This document shows positions 44,468 through 54,452 of a stretch of 64,000 bases of DNA, one piece after another. Position 1 is the first letter of the stretch. Each line of letters starts with the position of its first letter. Under the pieces are notes generated by a model, which saw only the letters and a list, made by a program, of their open reading frames with translations, had not been told where the DNA came from and did not search any database. Position numbers and translations under genes: made by a program. The DNA is from Progne subis subis (Eukaryota; Chordata; Aves; Passeriformes; Hirundinidae): contig JAKJHU010001358.1 of NCBI GenBank assembly GCA_022316685.1, positions 1 through 64,000 on the forward strand, in the 5' to 3' direction.

Positions 44468-45129
44468 CTCGAAGCCACAAGGCGCTCCCAGAAAGCTGGA
44501 AGAACCCTGCGTGGAGCATGTGGCAGAGGAACCTCACGCAGGTACGTGAGTCCCGAAATGTAGCCCACCCACGCAGAGACAGACCCGTCAGGCTTGGTGT
44601 TCGCTGTGGAGTCTCCGAAACACAGGATTCCACAGGCCAGGGCTGTTGTTTTTTCCTTTGGACTTAAAAAACCCCTCAGAGTCCTGCAAAGAAGCCCCCT
44701 GAATGGCAGGCGGATCCCAGAGAAGGTGACCACATGTTCGTGGAAAGCCAACCCTGGGAACCAAGACTGGAAGCTCTTTTTGCACCAAAAGGGTCAGTCT
44801 CAGGCAAAAGGAGTGATTGGGAAAGAAGTGAAAGATTCGTCTGAACGCTGGATTTTTAGTAAGTATTATCTAAGGAAAAATCTTATTCAGAGGCATTGTT
44901 CCTCAGGGAAAAGGGTTTTTTTCCTTTGGGGGAAGGTTTTTGCTTTCAGAGTAAACCTTCAGGGTGCTTTAATAGCGCATTCGGTATTGGCTGTGTGGGG
45001 GGGTGGGGTGGAAAAGGTAACTGTTTCCCCTTCGGCTTTTTTTTTTTTTTCTCTCCAGCGAGGTTTTTTAACTTTCAGTTTCCCAGTCACAGTTAAAGGG
45101 GACACAGAAACTTAAAATCTGAGCCAAAA
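44468..45129 (+). promoter_or_regulatory. C2B leader with an intron-like segment
   Basis: Noncoding leader up to gag ATG 45130. Donor-like AGTAAGT (GT at 44859-44860) and acceptor TTTTCTCTCCAG (AG at 45057-45058) bracket 200 bp, as in C2A. A T run precedes the acceptor. Confidence 0.55.
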
Positions 45130-45977
45130 ATGGGTGCTAGGCTGTCTGGGTCTCAAAAAAGAGACTATTATCAAATTTTAAGTGCCTTGGATGATGGGGG
45201 GACCCACTGTTCAAAGAAACAACTGAAAAAATTAATTTAGTGGTTGTTTTCTCAGTTTCCACATGTATCATTAGAGCAAATAAGCTCCCCAGAATTTTGG
45301 GAAGCTGTTGCAAAAAAATTGTCTCAATCAAGCTCCCCTAATGATAAAGAAAAAGCAAATTTTGCTCTTTGGAGCTTGCAAATTTCATTTGCATTGCAAA
45401 AACAAAATGAAAAGAAAAAAAAGCCAGTTCTTTGTGGATTTTCTCCATTTTGTACTTTTGCAGACAGTTCGGGTGCTCAAAACCCCCATCTTAGTGATTC
45501 CCAAACTAGTCTTAGTTTGGAAGGGGGGTCACAAGATGGAGGGGACTCCTTTGTTACCCAAAATGGCCAAAGCCATGTGCTCTCGAGCCATGAGGAGCCT
45601 CTCTCTTTGTCTGTCCCTCCTTCCCACAATCCCTTTCGCAATCCCTTCCTCTCCCCACATCCCTCCTTCCCTTCGGTGCCGCCCTCGGCACTGCCCTCTC
45701 CTCTTACTCCGCCCCCGACCCTCAAACCTCCACCTTCCAAGTCTACCCCATGTGAGTCAAGCCTCCAGCCCCTCCCTGACTCTGGTTCCCACGGTTTCCC
45801 CGCCCACAATCCTGGTTCCCACGCCCCAGAGGGGAGGAGGGGGAGCCGGGAACCCGGAAGCAGGAAGAGATCCCGACTTTTCTGCCACCCCTTTCACATA
45901 TCAACAGTCAAAAAGGGGGGCTGTTGTCCATGGTGATTGGGACCCCTTCCCCCAACAAGCGATTCAGGATTTATCAA
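45130..45977 (+). pseudogene. gag: C2B gag, N-terminal part
   Basis: ATG 45130 (MGARL), with TAG at codon 37 (45238-45240) and an open frame after it to 45936: matrix-like part, then a Pro/Ser-rich stretch. After a frameshift the capsid start (DPFPQQAIQDL) leads to 45977, where the alpharetrovirus-like provirus is inserted. Gag would assemble particles. The stop at codon 37 is shared with C2A. Confidence 0.88.
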
Positions 45978-46351
45978 TGTCACCCAGGTTTTTCTGAGTT
46001 TTTTAAAGCCTTTTGATTTTTCATAAAATGGAGTCAGACTTTTTAGCTACTGTACAATATTAGGAGCAGTTTTTGCCTTTTCTCACACATGTAACATAAA
46101 CAAATCCTTTGTTTTTCATTCTCTGTCCTTTGCATATTTCTAACCTGAAAACAATTGTAACTGACAGCTGGTCTGGCCATTCGGCTGAGGGGTGAAAACT
46201 CCAGAAGCCAATCCACAGCCAGACCCACAAATGTATAAAAAGTAAGAAATAAACAGGCAGAGGGTCTGTCGGCCTTGGCTCTCTCAGAGGAACAACTCTG
46301 CCCTGCGTAATCTCTCGCCTCCGTGTGATTGCTTTGCGTATCCCAATCACA
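45978..46351 (+). repeat. 5' LTR, alpharetrovirus-like
   Basis: 374 bp, TGTCACCC to AATCACA. Contains GTATAAAAAG (about 46230) and AATAAA (about 46246), so it has a TATA-type promoter and poly(A) signal close together. Mate at 50929-51304. Confidence 0.93.
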
Positions 46352-46353
46352 AG

Positions 46354-46371
46354 TGGTGACCCCGACGTGTG
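46354..46371 (+). promoter_or_regulatory. Primer binding site, tRNA-Trp type
   Basis: TGGTGACCCCGACGTGTG, matching the tRNA-Trp primer site of Rous sarcoma virus (TGGTGACCCCGACGTGAT) except at the end. Two bases separate it from the LTR. Confidence 0.9.
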
Positions 46372-46429
46372 GGAGAAACAGTCTGGTGAGGTTTTCCTTC
46401 CCTTTTTTCCCTGTTGTGTGCCTGCCATG

Positions 46430-48975
46430 CAGGATGCTCTGGTATTGGAGCTTTGGGAGGACCTCTTGGAGCGGAAACACGCTGAGATCTCCCGGGAGGG
46501 GCTTCAGCATCTGTTCACGTGGGGCAGATTCCGTGGGTTCTTTCACACGCCAAATGCTGTGCTCAGTCAGCAGGTATAGTTCCTCCTGGGGGAATGTCTG
46601 ATGGGCGCCCTTGAAATAGAATATGATGAGGAGATTGCAGACTTGTTGCTGCAGTGGAAGTTATTTGAGAGGGCTGCGTGGAGGCTGATCCCCCCTAGCT
46701 CGCAGGCTGCTTCCCCCGTTTCGAAGCTGGACGGGGGGCTGGAAGGGGGCGGGGTCATTATATCAGACCCAGAAGTATTGTCTGAGTCTGAGCTTCAGCT
46801 CCCTTGTGAGACGGACTCAACCCCTCCCTCCCCGGTCCCTGCGCCGGGTGGTTTTTTCCCCTCAGGCTCTGGCGGTGATCTCCTACTGGGGGGGCACGTC
46901 CCAACCCCATCGGTGCTGCTCGGGCAGCGGGGGGGTGGGACCCCGCCAAGCCTGTGGCCGGTCAGTCCCCCCTGTCCCCGCGCCACGGAGCCGCCAGAGT
47001 GGGGCGGAGCCGCCTCCCCTCCATGCCTTTCTGGCGTTGGTGGGGGGGTGGCCCGGAAAGGCCCCCACTGTTGTTTGACCGGGATTCGGTCACTGTGTGG
47101 TGTCTGTGCCGCCGCACGACCATCACCTATCCGATGGAGTTGGGTGTAGCGGCGCACCCCTCCCTGCCACCCGGGCCGGGCCCGGAGGGGGGTGCGTTGG
47201 CCGCTTCTGTCCCCACGCCGCCTGCTGAGGGGGCGCAGGGCAGGGACACTGCCGGAGGCAAGGTCCCAGTCAGTCCTTCAATGGACGCCGCCCCCATGGG
47301 CGGGCTGACAGCTCCACCCCGCTCGGGGGTGGCAGTGCCTGCAGGCCTCTGCCCCCCCGCAGGGACTCTTCTCGGGGCGGTCCCGGACACTCCACTCCCC
47401 ACACCAGCCCCGTGGGCTGCAGCTGGGGGCGGTGCTCGAGGGGTGGGGAGAGACTCTGGTACAGCCAGCTGTGATGGGCTGCCGGCGGGGGATGGCGCGA
47501 CCCCTGGAGTGGCTGAGGTGTGGTTGCCGTCTCTGCCTCAATACAGCCCGAGCTCCCCACCTACGCCGGGATGTGTGCCCGCCGCGGAGCCCTTTGACCG
47601 GTCTCCGGCGGCCGGTGCCGTGGCGCTGCTGGCGGACTCCAGCCCCGCCGTGGATGTGGTGGGCCCAGCACCAGCAGCTGGTCCGGCCCTGCCTCTGCTT
47701 TCTGCTGCGAGCGTTACGGCGGCGGCGGCGGGCACTGAGGTGTTTAAGTTCAGTGCAAACGGGGACACGGCAGGAATGCGGCCGGCCTTTGACAAGAGCA
47801 GAGGGTCCCACGCTGTTGGGTCTTCGTCCACAGCCTGCTGGACGCTCCCCCCCGTCAGGTGACCGTACGCCCAAAAGACCGCAGGCAGTTCAGGGGGGAG
47901 GTAAAAGCTAAGGTTGAAGGACTGAACGGTGGTGCTGATGCTGTTGCTGGACATGCGGTGTCTAGTGTTCAGCCGGTCCCCAGCCAAGTGCCTGCCTCTG
48001 ACCCTGTGGAGCCCACAGGGCAGGATAAGGCAGGTGCTGCTGCTTCATCTGAGGGTCTTCAGGCCTTCCCTGTCCTTCAGGGTGCTACTCATAACACCTA
48101 TCAACCCTTGCCTTGGCAGGCCTTGACAGAACTGCGTGGTGCAGTCGGGAAGTATGGTCTGGGCTCAGCTGAGGTGATGCAGGTTCTCCGTTATTTTAAT
48201 GCCAGTCTCTTGATGCCCTTTGGCATTCGGAGCTTGGCTCGAGCCCTTTTCCCACCAGTTGAATATGACTTCTTTGAGCATAAATGGACTCAGTTGGCAG
48301 TCAGAGCAGTGGACCGGAATAGGACACTGGGTCCAGGTGATCCTAGGCGTATGGTTAATACCGATATGCTAATGGGAACAGGCAATTATACCAGGGCCGA
48401 GGGGCAGGCTGGTTTTGAACCCTTGGTCCAGGAGCAGTGCCAGCAGACAGGCATGGCAGCCCTGGTTCAGACCATACAGCTGGCTACTCCACAGGAGTCC
48501 TTTGCAACTATCGTCCAGGGAGTCGATGAGCCCTTCCTGTGCTTTGCAGGACGGCTGACTGCTGTGGTTGAGAAGCAGGTGAGTGATCCTGCGGCAAGGA
48601 AGCTCATGCTTCAGTCCCTTGCTCGAAGCAACTGCAATGCTGTTTGCAAGAGGATAATTGAGGCGCTTCCTGGGGAACCATCCATGTCGGAGATGGTTGG
48701 GGCCTGTGCGAGGGTAACCCCTTCCAGTCAACAGATGGTTGCTGTAGCTATTGCTGTACAGCCAGCCATGACTACGGTTTTCCAACCGACGGTGGCTATG
48801 GCGGTCCAGCCAGCCGTGCCTACCGCCGTGCAACCGGCTGCGGCTGCTGCTGTGCAGCCTGCTTGGATCATTTCCCAGGGGGTGCACCAGCAGCAATGGG
48901 GTGCTTGGGCCAGGAAGAAACAGGGAAGAAAGGCACAGAAGCCTGCGGCTATCTTGTTTCATTGTGCACGATGTG
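46430..48975 (+). pseudogene. gag: Alpharetrovirus-like gag, broken
   Basis: ATG 46430 opens matrix. An in-frame TAG at 46577-46579 is followed by more open frame to 47149. After frame changes a long GC- and Pro/Gly/Ala-rich linker runs to about 47850. Capsid is in 47859-48989, with a major homology region around IVQGVDEPFLCFAGRL (about 48515-48560). Next is a stretch with several VQPA units (about 48740-48870), then the first Cys pair of a zinc knuckle (CARCGR). The gene is cut there by the ERVL fragment. No start with MG is seen, so no myristoylation signal. Confidence 0.88.
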
Positions 48976-48979
48976 GAAG

Positions 48980-49536
48980 GCTTCCTTGAGGAGTTGGCCC
49001 ATATCCTCCCATTCTCCACACCACTCAGGATTTCCTCTGCCTGGGTCAGGAGTTTCATCAGCCCCTCTAGAAATCTCAGTCCATATTCTAGAGAAGCTGC
49101 AGACTGTATAGAGGAGGCTTACCAGATGACATACCAGAAAGATGATCTCTTTAACACTCAGGGGAAACTCAACATTCTCCAGCAATGATTTAACCGATTC
49201 AGAGGAGAAGAAGGAAACAAAAGACTGCAACGCTTCATCCTCTGCTCCTCCTCCCACAAACAGGGTGAGTAACCATAACCATGACCCATACATACTAGGA
49301 AAAGACCTCAGCACCTTTATAAACTTCCTACAAATTATTATCATTAAAACAAGGCCAATAGCTACTCTAATACGTGTCCCTCTACTGTAAAAACTGCGTA
49401 TTAATGACAATATTGGGGCTATCTCTGGATATGCAAATAAACCTAAGGACCACAAAGGTATTAAGACCTCAAAGAAGCCTAAGGATCCAAAACACATCAA
49501 GGCCCCCACCCCAAGAGACATGAGTTCAAACAGCAT
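48980..49536 (-). CDS. ERVL hydrophobic leader ORF, open copy
   Basis: An open reading of about 186 codons from ATG 49536, starting about 50 bp after the primer site. Hydrophobic segments: residues about 5-40 (including FFEVLIPLWSLGLFAY), about 56-72 (IRVAIGLVLMIIIC) and about 84-96 (SWLWLLTLFVGG). A fourth lies near 125-145 (IIFLVCHLVSLLYTVC), followed by a polar, charged tail. The same order and many of the same residues occur in the ERVL at 30215-31045. Function unknown; it may be the N-terminus of Gag or a separate membrane protein. Confidence 0.6.
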
Positions 49537-49588
49537 ATTTACTGACTGCTAAATACTAATCAGTTCAGGGTTTTTCCACTCTCTCGAG

Positions 49589-49606
49589 CCCCACGTTCGG
49601 GCGCCA
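49589..49606 (-). promoter_or_regulatory. Primer binding site of the ERVL fragment
   Basis: The reverse complement reads TGGCGCCCGAACGTGGGG, a tRNA-Lys-type site. It starts seven bases after the LTR CA end. Confidence 0.75.
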
Positions 49607-49613
49607 GGAAGTT

Positions 49614-49985
49614 TGTGGTGGTTTCAGGCAGATTTTGGGAGAAATCCTCCCAAGGGGCCCCTCTCCCCTCCCCCAACCGGTTCGGGAAAAAACTTCCTCA
49701 GAGAGAAGTGGAAAAAACCTGTTTATTAAACAGGCAAAGCACTCCCAGCACAATACCCGATGACAAGAGCTTCGTGCCGCTTACGGAGGGATAACAAACT
49801 TAAAGAAAGTCTCTCCTCTTGAAGATTGTCAGTGTGCTCCACCACTCTCTCTCCGCTGACGTTGGAAAAAAAAAGATGTGCAGGGCTGGTCTTGGTGGTC
49901 TCGGTGGGGTGGGTCCCCTGTGGAGGCTCCCCGGTGCTTCCCCAGGTCGTCAGTCCGGAGAGGTTGGAACAGTTCCGAGGAGAGG

Positions 49986-50037
<52 letters not shown>

Positions 50038-50303
50038 AAAAAGGAAAGAAAAAAAAAGGAAAAAAAGAAGAAAGTAAAAAGCAAAAAGCTTCAGCTATTC
50101 TACAGCGTCTAAACTATGCTAGCACTAAAACTAACTAACTGCCCGGGAAAAAAACAACAGAGCTTCTTCAGTCTCGCCGAGTTCCAGCTCCCCCGCTTCA
50201 AGGTCACTCCGAGGAGCAGAGTTTTCCTGGGGAAAAACAAACCGCGCTTGCCCTCCCCCCTGCACCCAACAGACGATTGGGGATACACAGTCACCCCAGG
50301 ACA
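49614..50303 (-). repeat. 5' LTR of the ERVL fragment
   Basis: 690 bp; the plus strand reads TGTGGTGGTTTC at the left and CCCCAGGACA at the right. The plus-strand poly-A run (49989-50035) is a poly-T in the sense orientation. Confidence 0.85.
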
Positions 50304-50860
50304 GCCTCACAGCAGGTACAGCAGTTCCTACAGTTATGGGGTGTGTCACATAATTTTGGCATCCCTCATTCTCCGACGGGACAGGTGATTGTAGAACGTA
50401 ATCATGGTACACTCAAGCGTGTTCTTCAAAAACAAAAACGGGGAATGCAGGGTGAAACCCCACACAGTCGGTTGGCAAAGGCTTTGTACACCATCAATCA
50501 CCTTACGATGCCGCAGAACTCAAATAATCCTGTCATTTTGAACCATCATCTCTCATTGCAGGCTTCGGTTGGTGTGCAACAGCCTCGAGCAAAGGTTCAG
50601 GTCTGAAATTTAGTCACCAAAGAATGGGAAGGACCCTATGACCTAATCGCTATGGGGCGAGGGTATGCGTGTGTGTCCACGGACACTGGGACATGCTGGC
50701 TACCTTCAAAGTGTGTCTGTCCTGACCTGCGACCACAGAGGCAGAATTCAGCTGACAGGCATGGTGGAAGCCGTGATCAACTTGAAAGTCACCAAGTGGA
50801 TGAATCCTCGAGTGATCACTCTGATGATTCCTCCACAGACAGTGACTGAATTTGTATATA
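50304..50860 (+). pseudogene. pol: Alpharetrovirus-like integrase, C-terminal half
   Basis: Open 50277-50606 and then in another frame. HSPTGQVIVERNHGTLK carries the catalytic Glu, and the later EWEGPYDLI and RGYACVSTD are the C-terminal DNA-binding domain. The D, D part of the core is deleted. A stop lies near 50605. Very similar in sequence to the fragment at 1-500. Confidence 0.88.
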
Positions 50861-50928
50861 TTCCCTTTGTAAATTTGTTCATTTTTCTTTTTCTGTTTTG
50901 CTTTTTTTGTAAAGTTAAAAGGGTGAGA

Positions 50929-51304
50929 TGTCACCCTGGTTTTTCTGAGTTTTTTAAAGCCTTTTGATTGTTCATAAAATGGAGAGAGACATTTTAGCTA
51001 CTGTACAATATTAGGAGCAGTTTTCTCTTTTTCTTCACACATGTAACATAAACAAATCCTTTGTTTTTCATTCTCTGTCCTTTGTTTGCATATTTCTAAC
51101 CTGAAAACAATTGTAACTGACAGTTGGTCTGGCCATTTGGCTGGAAGGTGATAATTCCAGAAGCCAATCCACAGCCAGACCCACAAATGTATAAAAAGTA
51201 AAATAAACAGGCAGAGGGGCCTCGGCCTTGGCTCTCTCAGAGGAACAACTCTGCCCTGCGAAATTTCTCGTCTCCGTGTGAGTGCTTGGCGTATCCGGAT
51301 CACA
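50929..51304 (+). repeat. 3' LTR, alpharetrovirus-like
   Basis: 376 bp, mate of 45978-46351, preceded by a purine tract (AAAAGGGTGAGA). The right edge joins ATGCAA and the C2B gag continues. Confidence 0.93.
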
Positions 51305-52345
51305 ATGCAAAGCTCAGATCAAATTTGGATATGAAAGTGAATACTTCTACAACCTTTTAAAAGCAAGTTCAGATTGGAATCCTATTGTTCCCTTTGGCCT
51401 CCAAAGAGATTTGCTTCCGGAGCGTTGGCAAAATCCTGAAATGGCTGTTGATAATAATAATTTCCCAATTCTATTGGAACATCTATGTGGTGATGGTGAA
51501 TGGGTCTCAGCCCTCAAGCAGGCTCAGGAAATTCCTTTGCTTCCTTCAGAACCTTTTGTAACATTTGTGGAGCGATTAACAAGTGCTATCAAGTTACAGG
51601 TTAAGGAGGAAGGAGCCCAGGAATAGGACCTGGAGGAAATAGCTCTGGCCGATGCAAACGAACGGTGCAAGCCAGCTGTCCTCAGCTTGTCCATGGAACC
51701 GGCTCCAACTTTACATGACATGCTCCAGGTGTGTGCCAGGAAGGTTCCCTTCATGACAGCTCACCAAAGCCAAAGTTCCAGAGTCAAACCACCACTAAAA
51801 GCTGCTGCTGCAGACACCGTGCCTCCTGTACCTGTGCCAAGACCACCGCCCAAGAGAAGAACGTGTCTCCTGTGCGATCAGGCTGGACATTGGGCATCTC
51901 AATGCCCTTTAAAGAGACAGTTACTGGACTTTCGGGACGATGGGGGGTCTTCGAGGCCCAAAAGGAATTTTTCAAAAAACTAAAGGATGAGCGCCTGCTT
52001 GCCCAGCATGCTGACATAAATGGGGCAAGTCCAAGGAGGAGGGGGGGGGGAAATCTGGAAAATGCAAATGTTGAAATAACTAATCTTGCTATAACCAGTT
52101 CTGCCTTTCAGCAAAAGTCACCGGATGTGATAGTAAAGGATCCAGTGACCAGAGAAACAAAAAGTCCTCATGATCTGGTCACCTGGGGTCGTGGGTACGC
52201 CTATGTGTCCACTCCCCCAGGTCTCAAGTGGGTGCCAGCCGACTGGGTGAAACCTTTCATCCTTAAAAGTGCAAAGCCACCTGCAGAGGCCCCACAAGTG
52301 GCTAGTGCTGCCTGGAGGAGGAGAAAGTGCCAAACCCTCTCCTAA
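51305..52345 (+). pseudogene. gag-pol: C2B gag C-terminal part joined to integrase end
   Basis: Capsid continues (51305-51625) with a frame stop near 51625. The nucleocapsid zinc knuckle CLLCDQAGHWASQC is at about 51865-51910. The sequence then jumps at about 52130 from the gag segment SAFQQKSPDV straight to the integrase segment VKDPVTRETK, which in C2A lies far downstream. The 21-codon basic tail follows. The result lacks all catalytic pol parts. Frameshifts near 51980 and 52020. Confidence 0.85.
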
Positions 52346-52498
52346 TTATCCCTTAAGAGTGTTTTTCTAGACAGATTGCTTGCACTAAAGGTAATTTTTT
52401 TTCTTCTTCAACTTTAAAGGTACTCAAGGTCTGAACTCTGAACATCTCCCACGGACTGAGCCTTCCTCCTTCTCAATTTAATAAGAAATATATGGGGG

Positions 52499-53366
52499 TG
52501 TTACAATGTGTTAATTGGGTTTATATTGTGTTTCATTTTATATTAGGTTTTTGTAATGTTTTCTATTGTATCCCCTGTTCAAACTGTATCACATGGTTTG
52601 TCCCTGCTCAGCTGCGCCCATCCCCCACACTGGAATGTAACCCAACTCTGTTCCACTCCCACCTTATCCCTGATTGGGTAGTGGCTTGTCCCTGCCTCTA
52701 GGCCCTTCCCTCCTGGAAAAAACCCCTGGACGGCCGAGGGCTCGGTCTCTTGGTAAGAGGAATGACAAGATTTGTCTTTACAAACAAGCCCTGGGTCTGC
52801 TGGTTGATAAAACTAGCACTGAGAGATAAGAGAAACAATGGGAAGGAAAAAACCATAGGTTTGTTTGTAAATGAAATTGAATATTGAAAGATGAAAGCAA
52901 CAATGGGGAAAACCCCATAAATCCCATAAAAATTAAAAATTAGCGGGGGGGGGGTTATACATTAAAAGGGGAATCTTAGGCATTTCGGGAAGTCTGTACC
53001 TCTCAAGTACCTCAGCCAATGGGGAAAGAGAGAGGGAAATGTGGCCAGGAAATTAGGATAAAAAGGAGGCTGCGTCCTCCGAAAAACTGAGAGACCCCAG
53101 GGGAAATGCCCCATGGCCTCTCCCTTTATTCGAATAAAGTAAAAGGACTCCTCTGTCTCCTTTTTGGACATAAACCTCTGGTGTTCGTGGATTAATTTTC
53201 CTAACATCGGGAACTGGACGGGGATGGGGAAGGAGCTAAGTACTGAGCTCAGGCTGGCAGGGGCAGGACCCCTAAGAATAAAGCCGTGATATCCCCCCGG
53301 ACAGAGAGCAGGCTCTGTGCCTTTTGCCATAGACGGTCATCTGGGTCTCTCTAAAGAACCACCACA
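52499..53366 (+). repeat. 3' LTR of C2B, split
   Basis: TGTTACAATGTG to AACCACCACA, interrupted by the LTR at 52754-53206. The remaining LTR parts are about 415 bp, like the C2A LTR. AATAAA near 53277. A purine tract (AAGAAATATATGGGGG) precedes it. Confidence 0.88.
52754..53206 (+). mobile_element. Solo LTR of the P3 family inside the C2B LTR
   Basis: 453 bp, plus sense. It starts TAAGAGGAATGACAAG (the usual TG is TA) and ends TTTTCCTAACA. The 4-bp flanks are TTGG and TCGG, a duplication with one change. It lacks about 50 bp that other copies have between GGGAAGGA and GTTTGTTTGTA. Almost identical to 61534-62027 elsewhere. Confidence 0.88.
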
Positions 53367-54221
53367 TGGGGGTAATTCTTTTTTCAACCCCCTTATATCC
53401 TAGGTAGTAAGTGGTACAATTACAAACCCAAAGCCTCCCCCTTGACCCCCCCAAAGGAACTTGGTGGAGTGACATCTGGTGTACCCCTATCTCTTGGGTC
53501 CGGAGGGCTTCTGCTGTACTCAATTGATTTCCTCTTCTAGTTTGACATGTGATATGATAGGCTGCTCCCTTCCCCCTACACCATCATTATTCTCTGGTGG
53601 GGCTGTAGGAACAACATTCCCCTGATCCCTTTGTTCTGGGAGTTGAGGATACAGGGGACCTGCAGCCGGTCCTGGTTCAGCTGGCAACACTGGAGGACAA
53701 GACGGGGGAAGGTACTGAAGAACATCCCAATTCTCACCAGTTCCCCCTTCCTCCCTTTTTTCCTCTTCTCCCTTTTTCTTTAACACATATATTTCTCTTG
53801 TTGCTTGTCTAAACCATATCAATCCACATTCCCTTTCAATCCATCCTTTCCAATTCTCCTCTAAATACTTCAACAAAATTCTACACAAACGAATCCTATC
53901 CATTCCATAAGGTGGCTACATAAGCCCCTTTGGCAACTTATACTCCAGCCACACAAAATAACAATATTTTACCATCATTTCCATAGTTACCTCTGGATAA
54001 ATGCATAGTCTGTCCCAAGACCTCAGCATTGTCCCCAAGGGACTCTCCGGGTGTATTATGGGATCGTCATCCCTTTTGCCGGGGCCCCTTCCCGGCTTTA
54101 CCCTAGCAACCCTCCATGGGTGCTGTGTTTCACCTGTGCTACCCTCCATGGGTGCCCTCTCAGGTTTACCTGTGCTGCCCTCCATGGGCACCCTCCCAGG
54201 TTTGCTCCCCGAAGATCCCAT
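53367..54221 (-). pseudogene. gag: P3 gag, N-terminal half
   Basis: ATG 54221 gives MGSSGSK, a myristoylation-type start. Matrix is followed by a region with three copies of a 30-40 bp unit (EGSTGKPERAP-like, 54105-54205). Next are a Lys/Glu-rich segment and a Pro-rich segment (LPPSCPPVLP). The capsid start, with the PLTT-type motif and frame change, lies near 53520. It is cut at 53366 by C2B; the rest of gag (nucleocapsid) is not found. Confidence 0.85.
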
Positions 54222-54429
54222 TTTACTCACTGGTGAGATTTTCAGTGGTCCTTCCCTGCGGACTCTTCACGGACCCCCCCCTGGTCCGTCACTCGTCTGT
54301 CTCCTGGACAGTCTCGGGAACCAAATCGATCACCCGGTGCCGGCCACCACCAAGGGGAGCTGATCACCAAAACTGGGTGAGGTGCACCGTCAGCTCTGTT
54401 CGCTGCCCACTGCCCTGAACGGTGGAAAT

Positions 54430-54449
54430 ATCCCGGACAAGAGCCCCCA
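54430..54449 (-). promoter_or_regulatory. Primer binding site of P3, tRNA-Pro-like
   Basis: The reverse complement TGGGGGCTCTTGTCCGGGAT is the murine leukaemia virus tRNA-Pro site with two extra T. Three bases from the LTR. Confidence 0.75.
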
Positions 54450-54452
54450 AAT

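Larger units (their letters stand above)
48976..50303 (-). mobile_element. ERVL fragment (5' LTR and leader ORF)
   Basis: Minus strand: 5' LTR 49614-50303, tRNA-Lys-like primer site, and the leader ORF down to about 48976-48980. The rest of the element and its 3' LTR are gone, along with the host provirus region from nucleocapsid to the integrase core, so one deletion removed both. The LTR is related to, but clearly diverged from, that of the ERVL at 25152-31831. The plus strand has a run of about 47 A at 49989-50035. Confidence 0.88.
45978..51304 (+). mobile_element. Alpharetrovirus-like provirus inside C2B gag
   Basis: LTRs 45978-46351 and 50929-51304, plus strand, tRNA-Trp primer site. 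Gag, then an ERVL fragment, then the end of integrase; protease, RT and RNase H are lost. Inserted at the gag sequence TTTATGCAAAGC: the right flank is ATGCAA and the left flank is ATCAA, the same 6-mer with one base missing. A 6-bp duplication is typical of alpharetroviruses. Confidence 0.93.
44375..53366 (+). mobile_element. Class II provirus C2B, internally deleted
   Basis: Plus strand, same family as C2A. Only the 3' end of the 5' LTR remains (to 44447, ending AACCACCACA-like CCACCACA). Then primer site, leader, gag (cut by the alpharetrovirus-like provirus), a direct join of gag to the integrase C-terminus, and the 3' LTR 52499-53366, itself holding a P3-family LTR. Protease, RT, RNase H and most of integrase are deleted. 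It lies inside P3 between gag capsid and protease. Confidence 0.9.

Noticed and set aside
47278..47874. Minus-strand open frames opposite the alpharetrovirus-like gag linker
   Set aside because: Mirror images of the GC-rich gag linker; no motif, and the plus strand explains the region.
49819..50138. Plus-strand frames with long poly-lysine
   Set aside because: They only translate the poly-A run inside an LTR.
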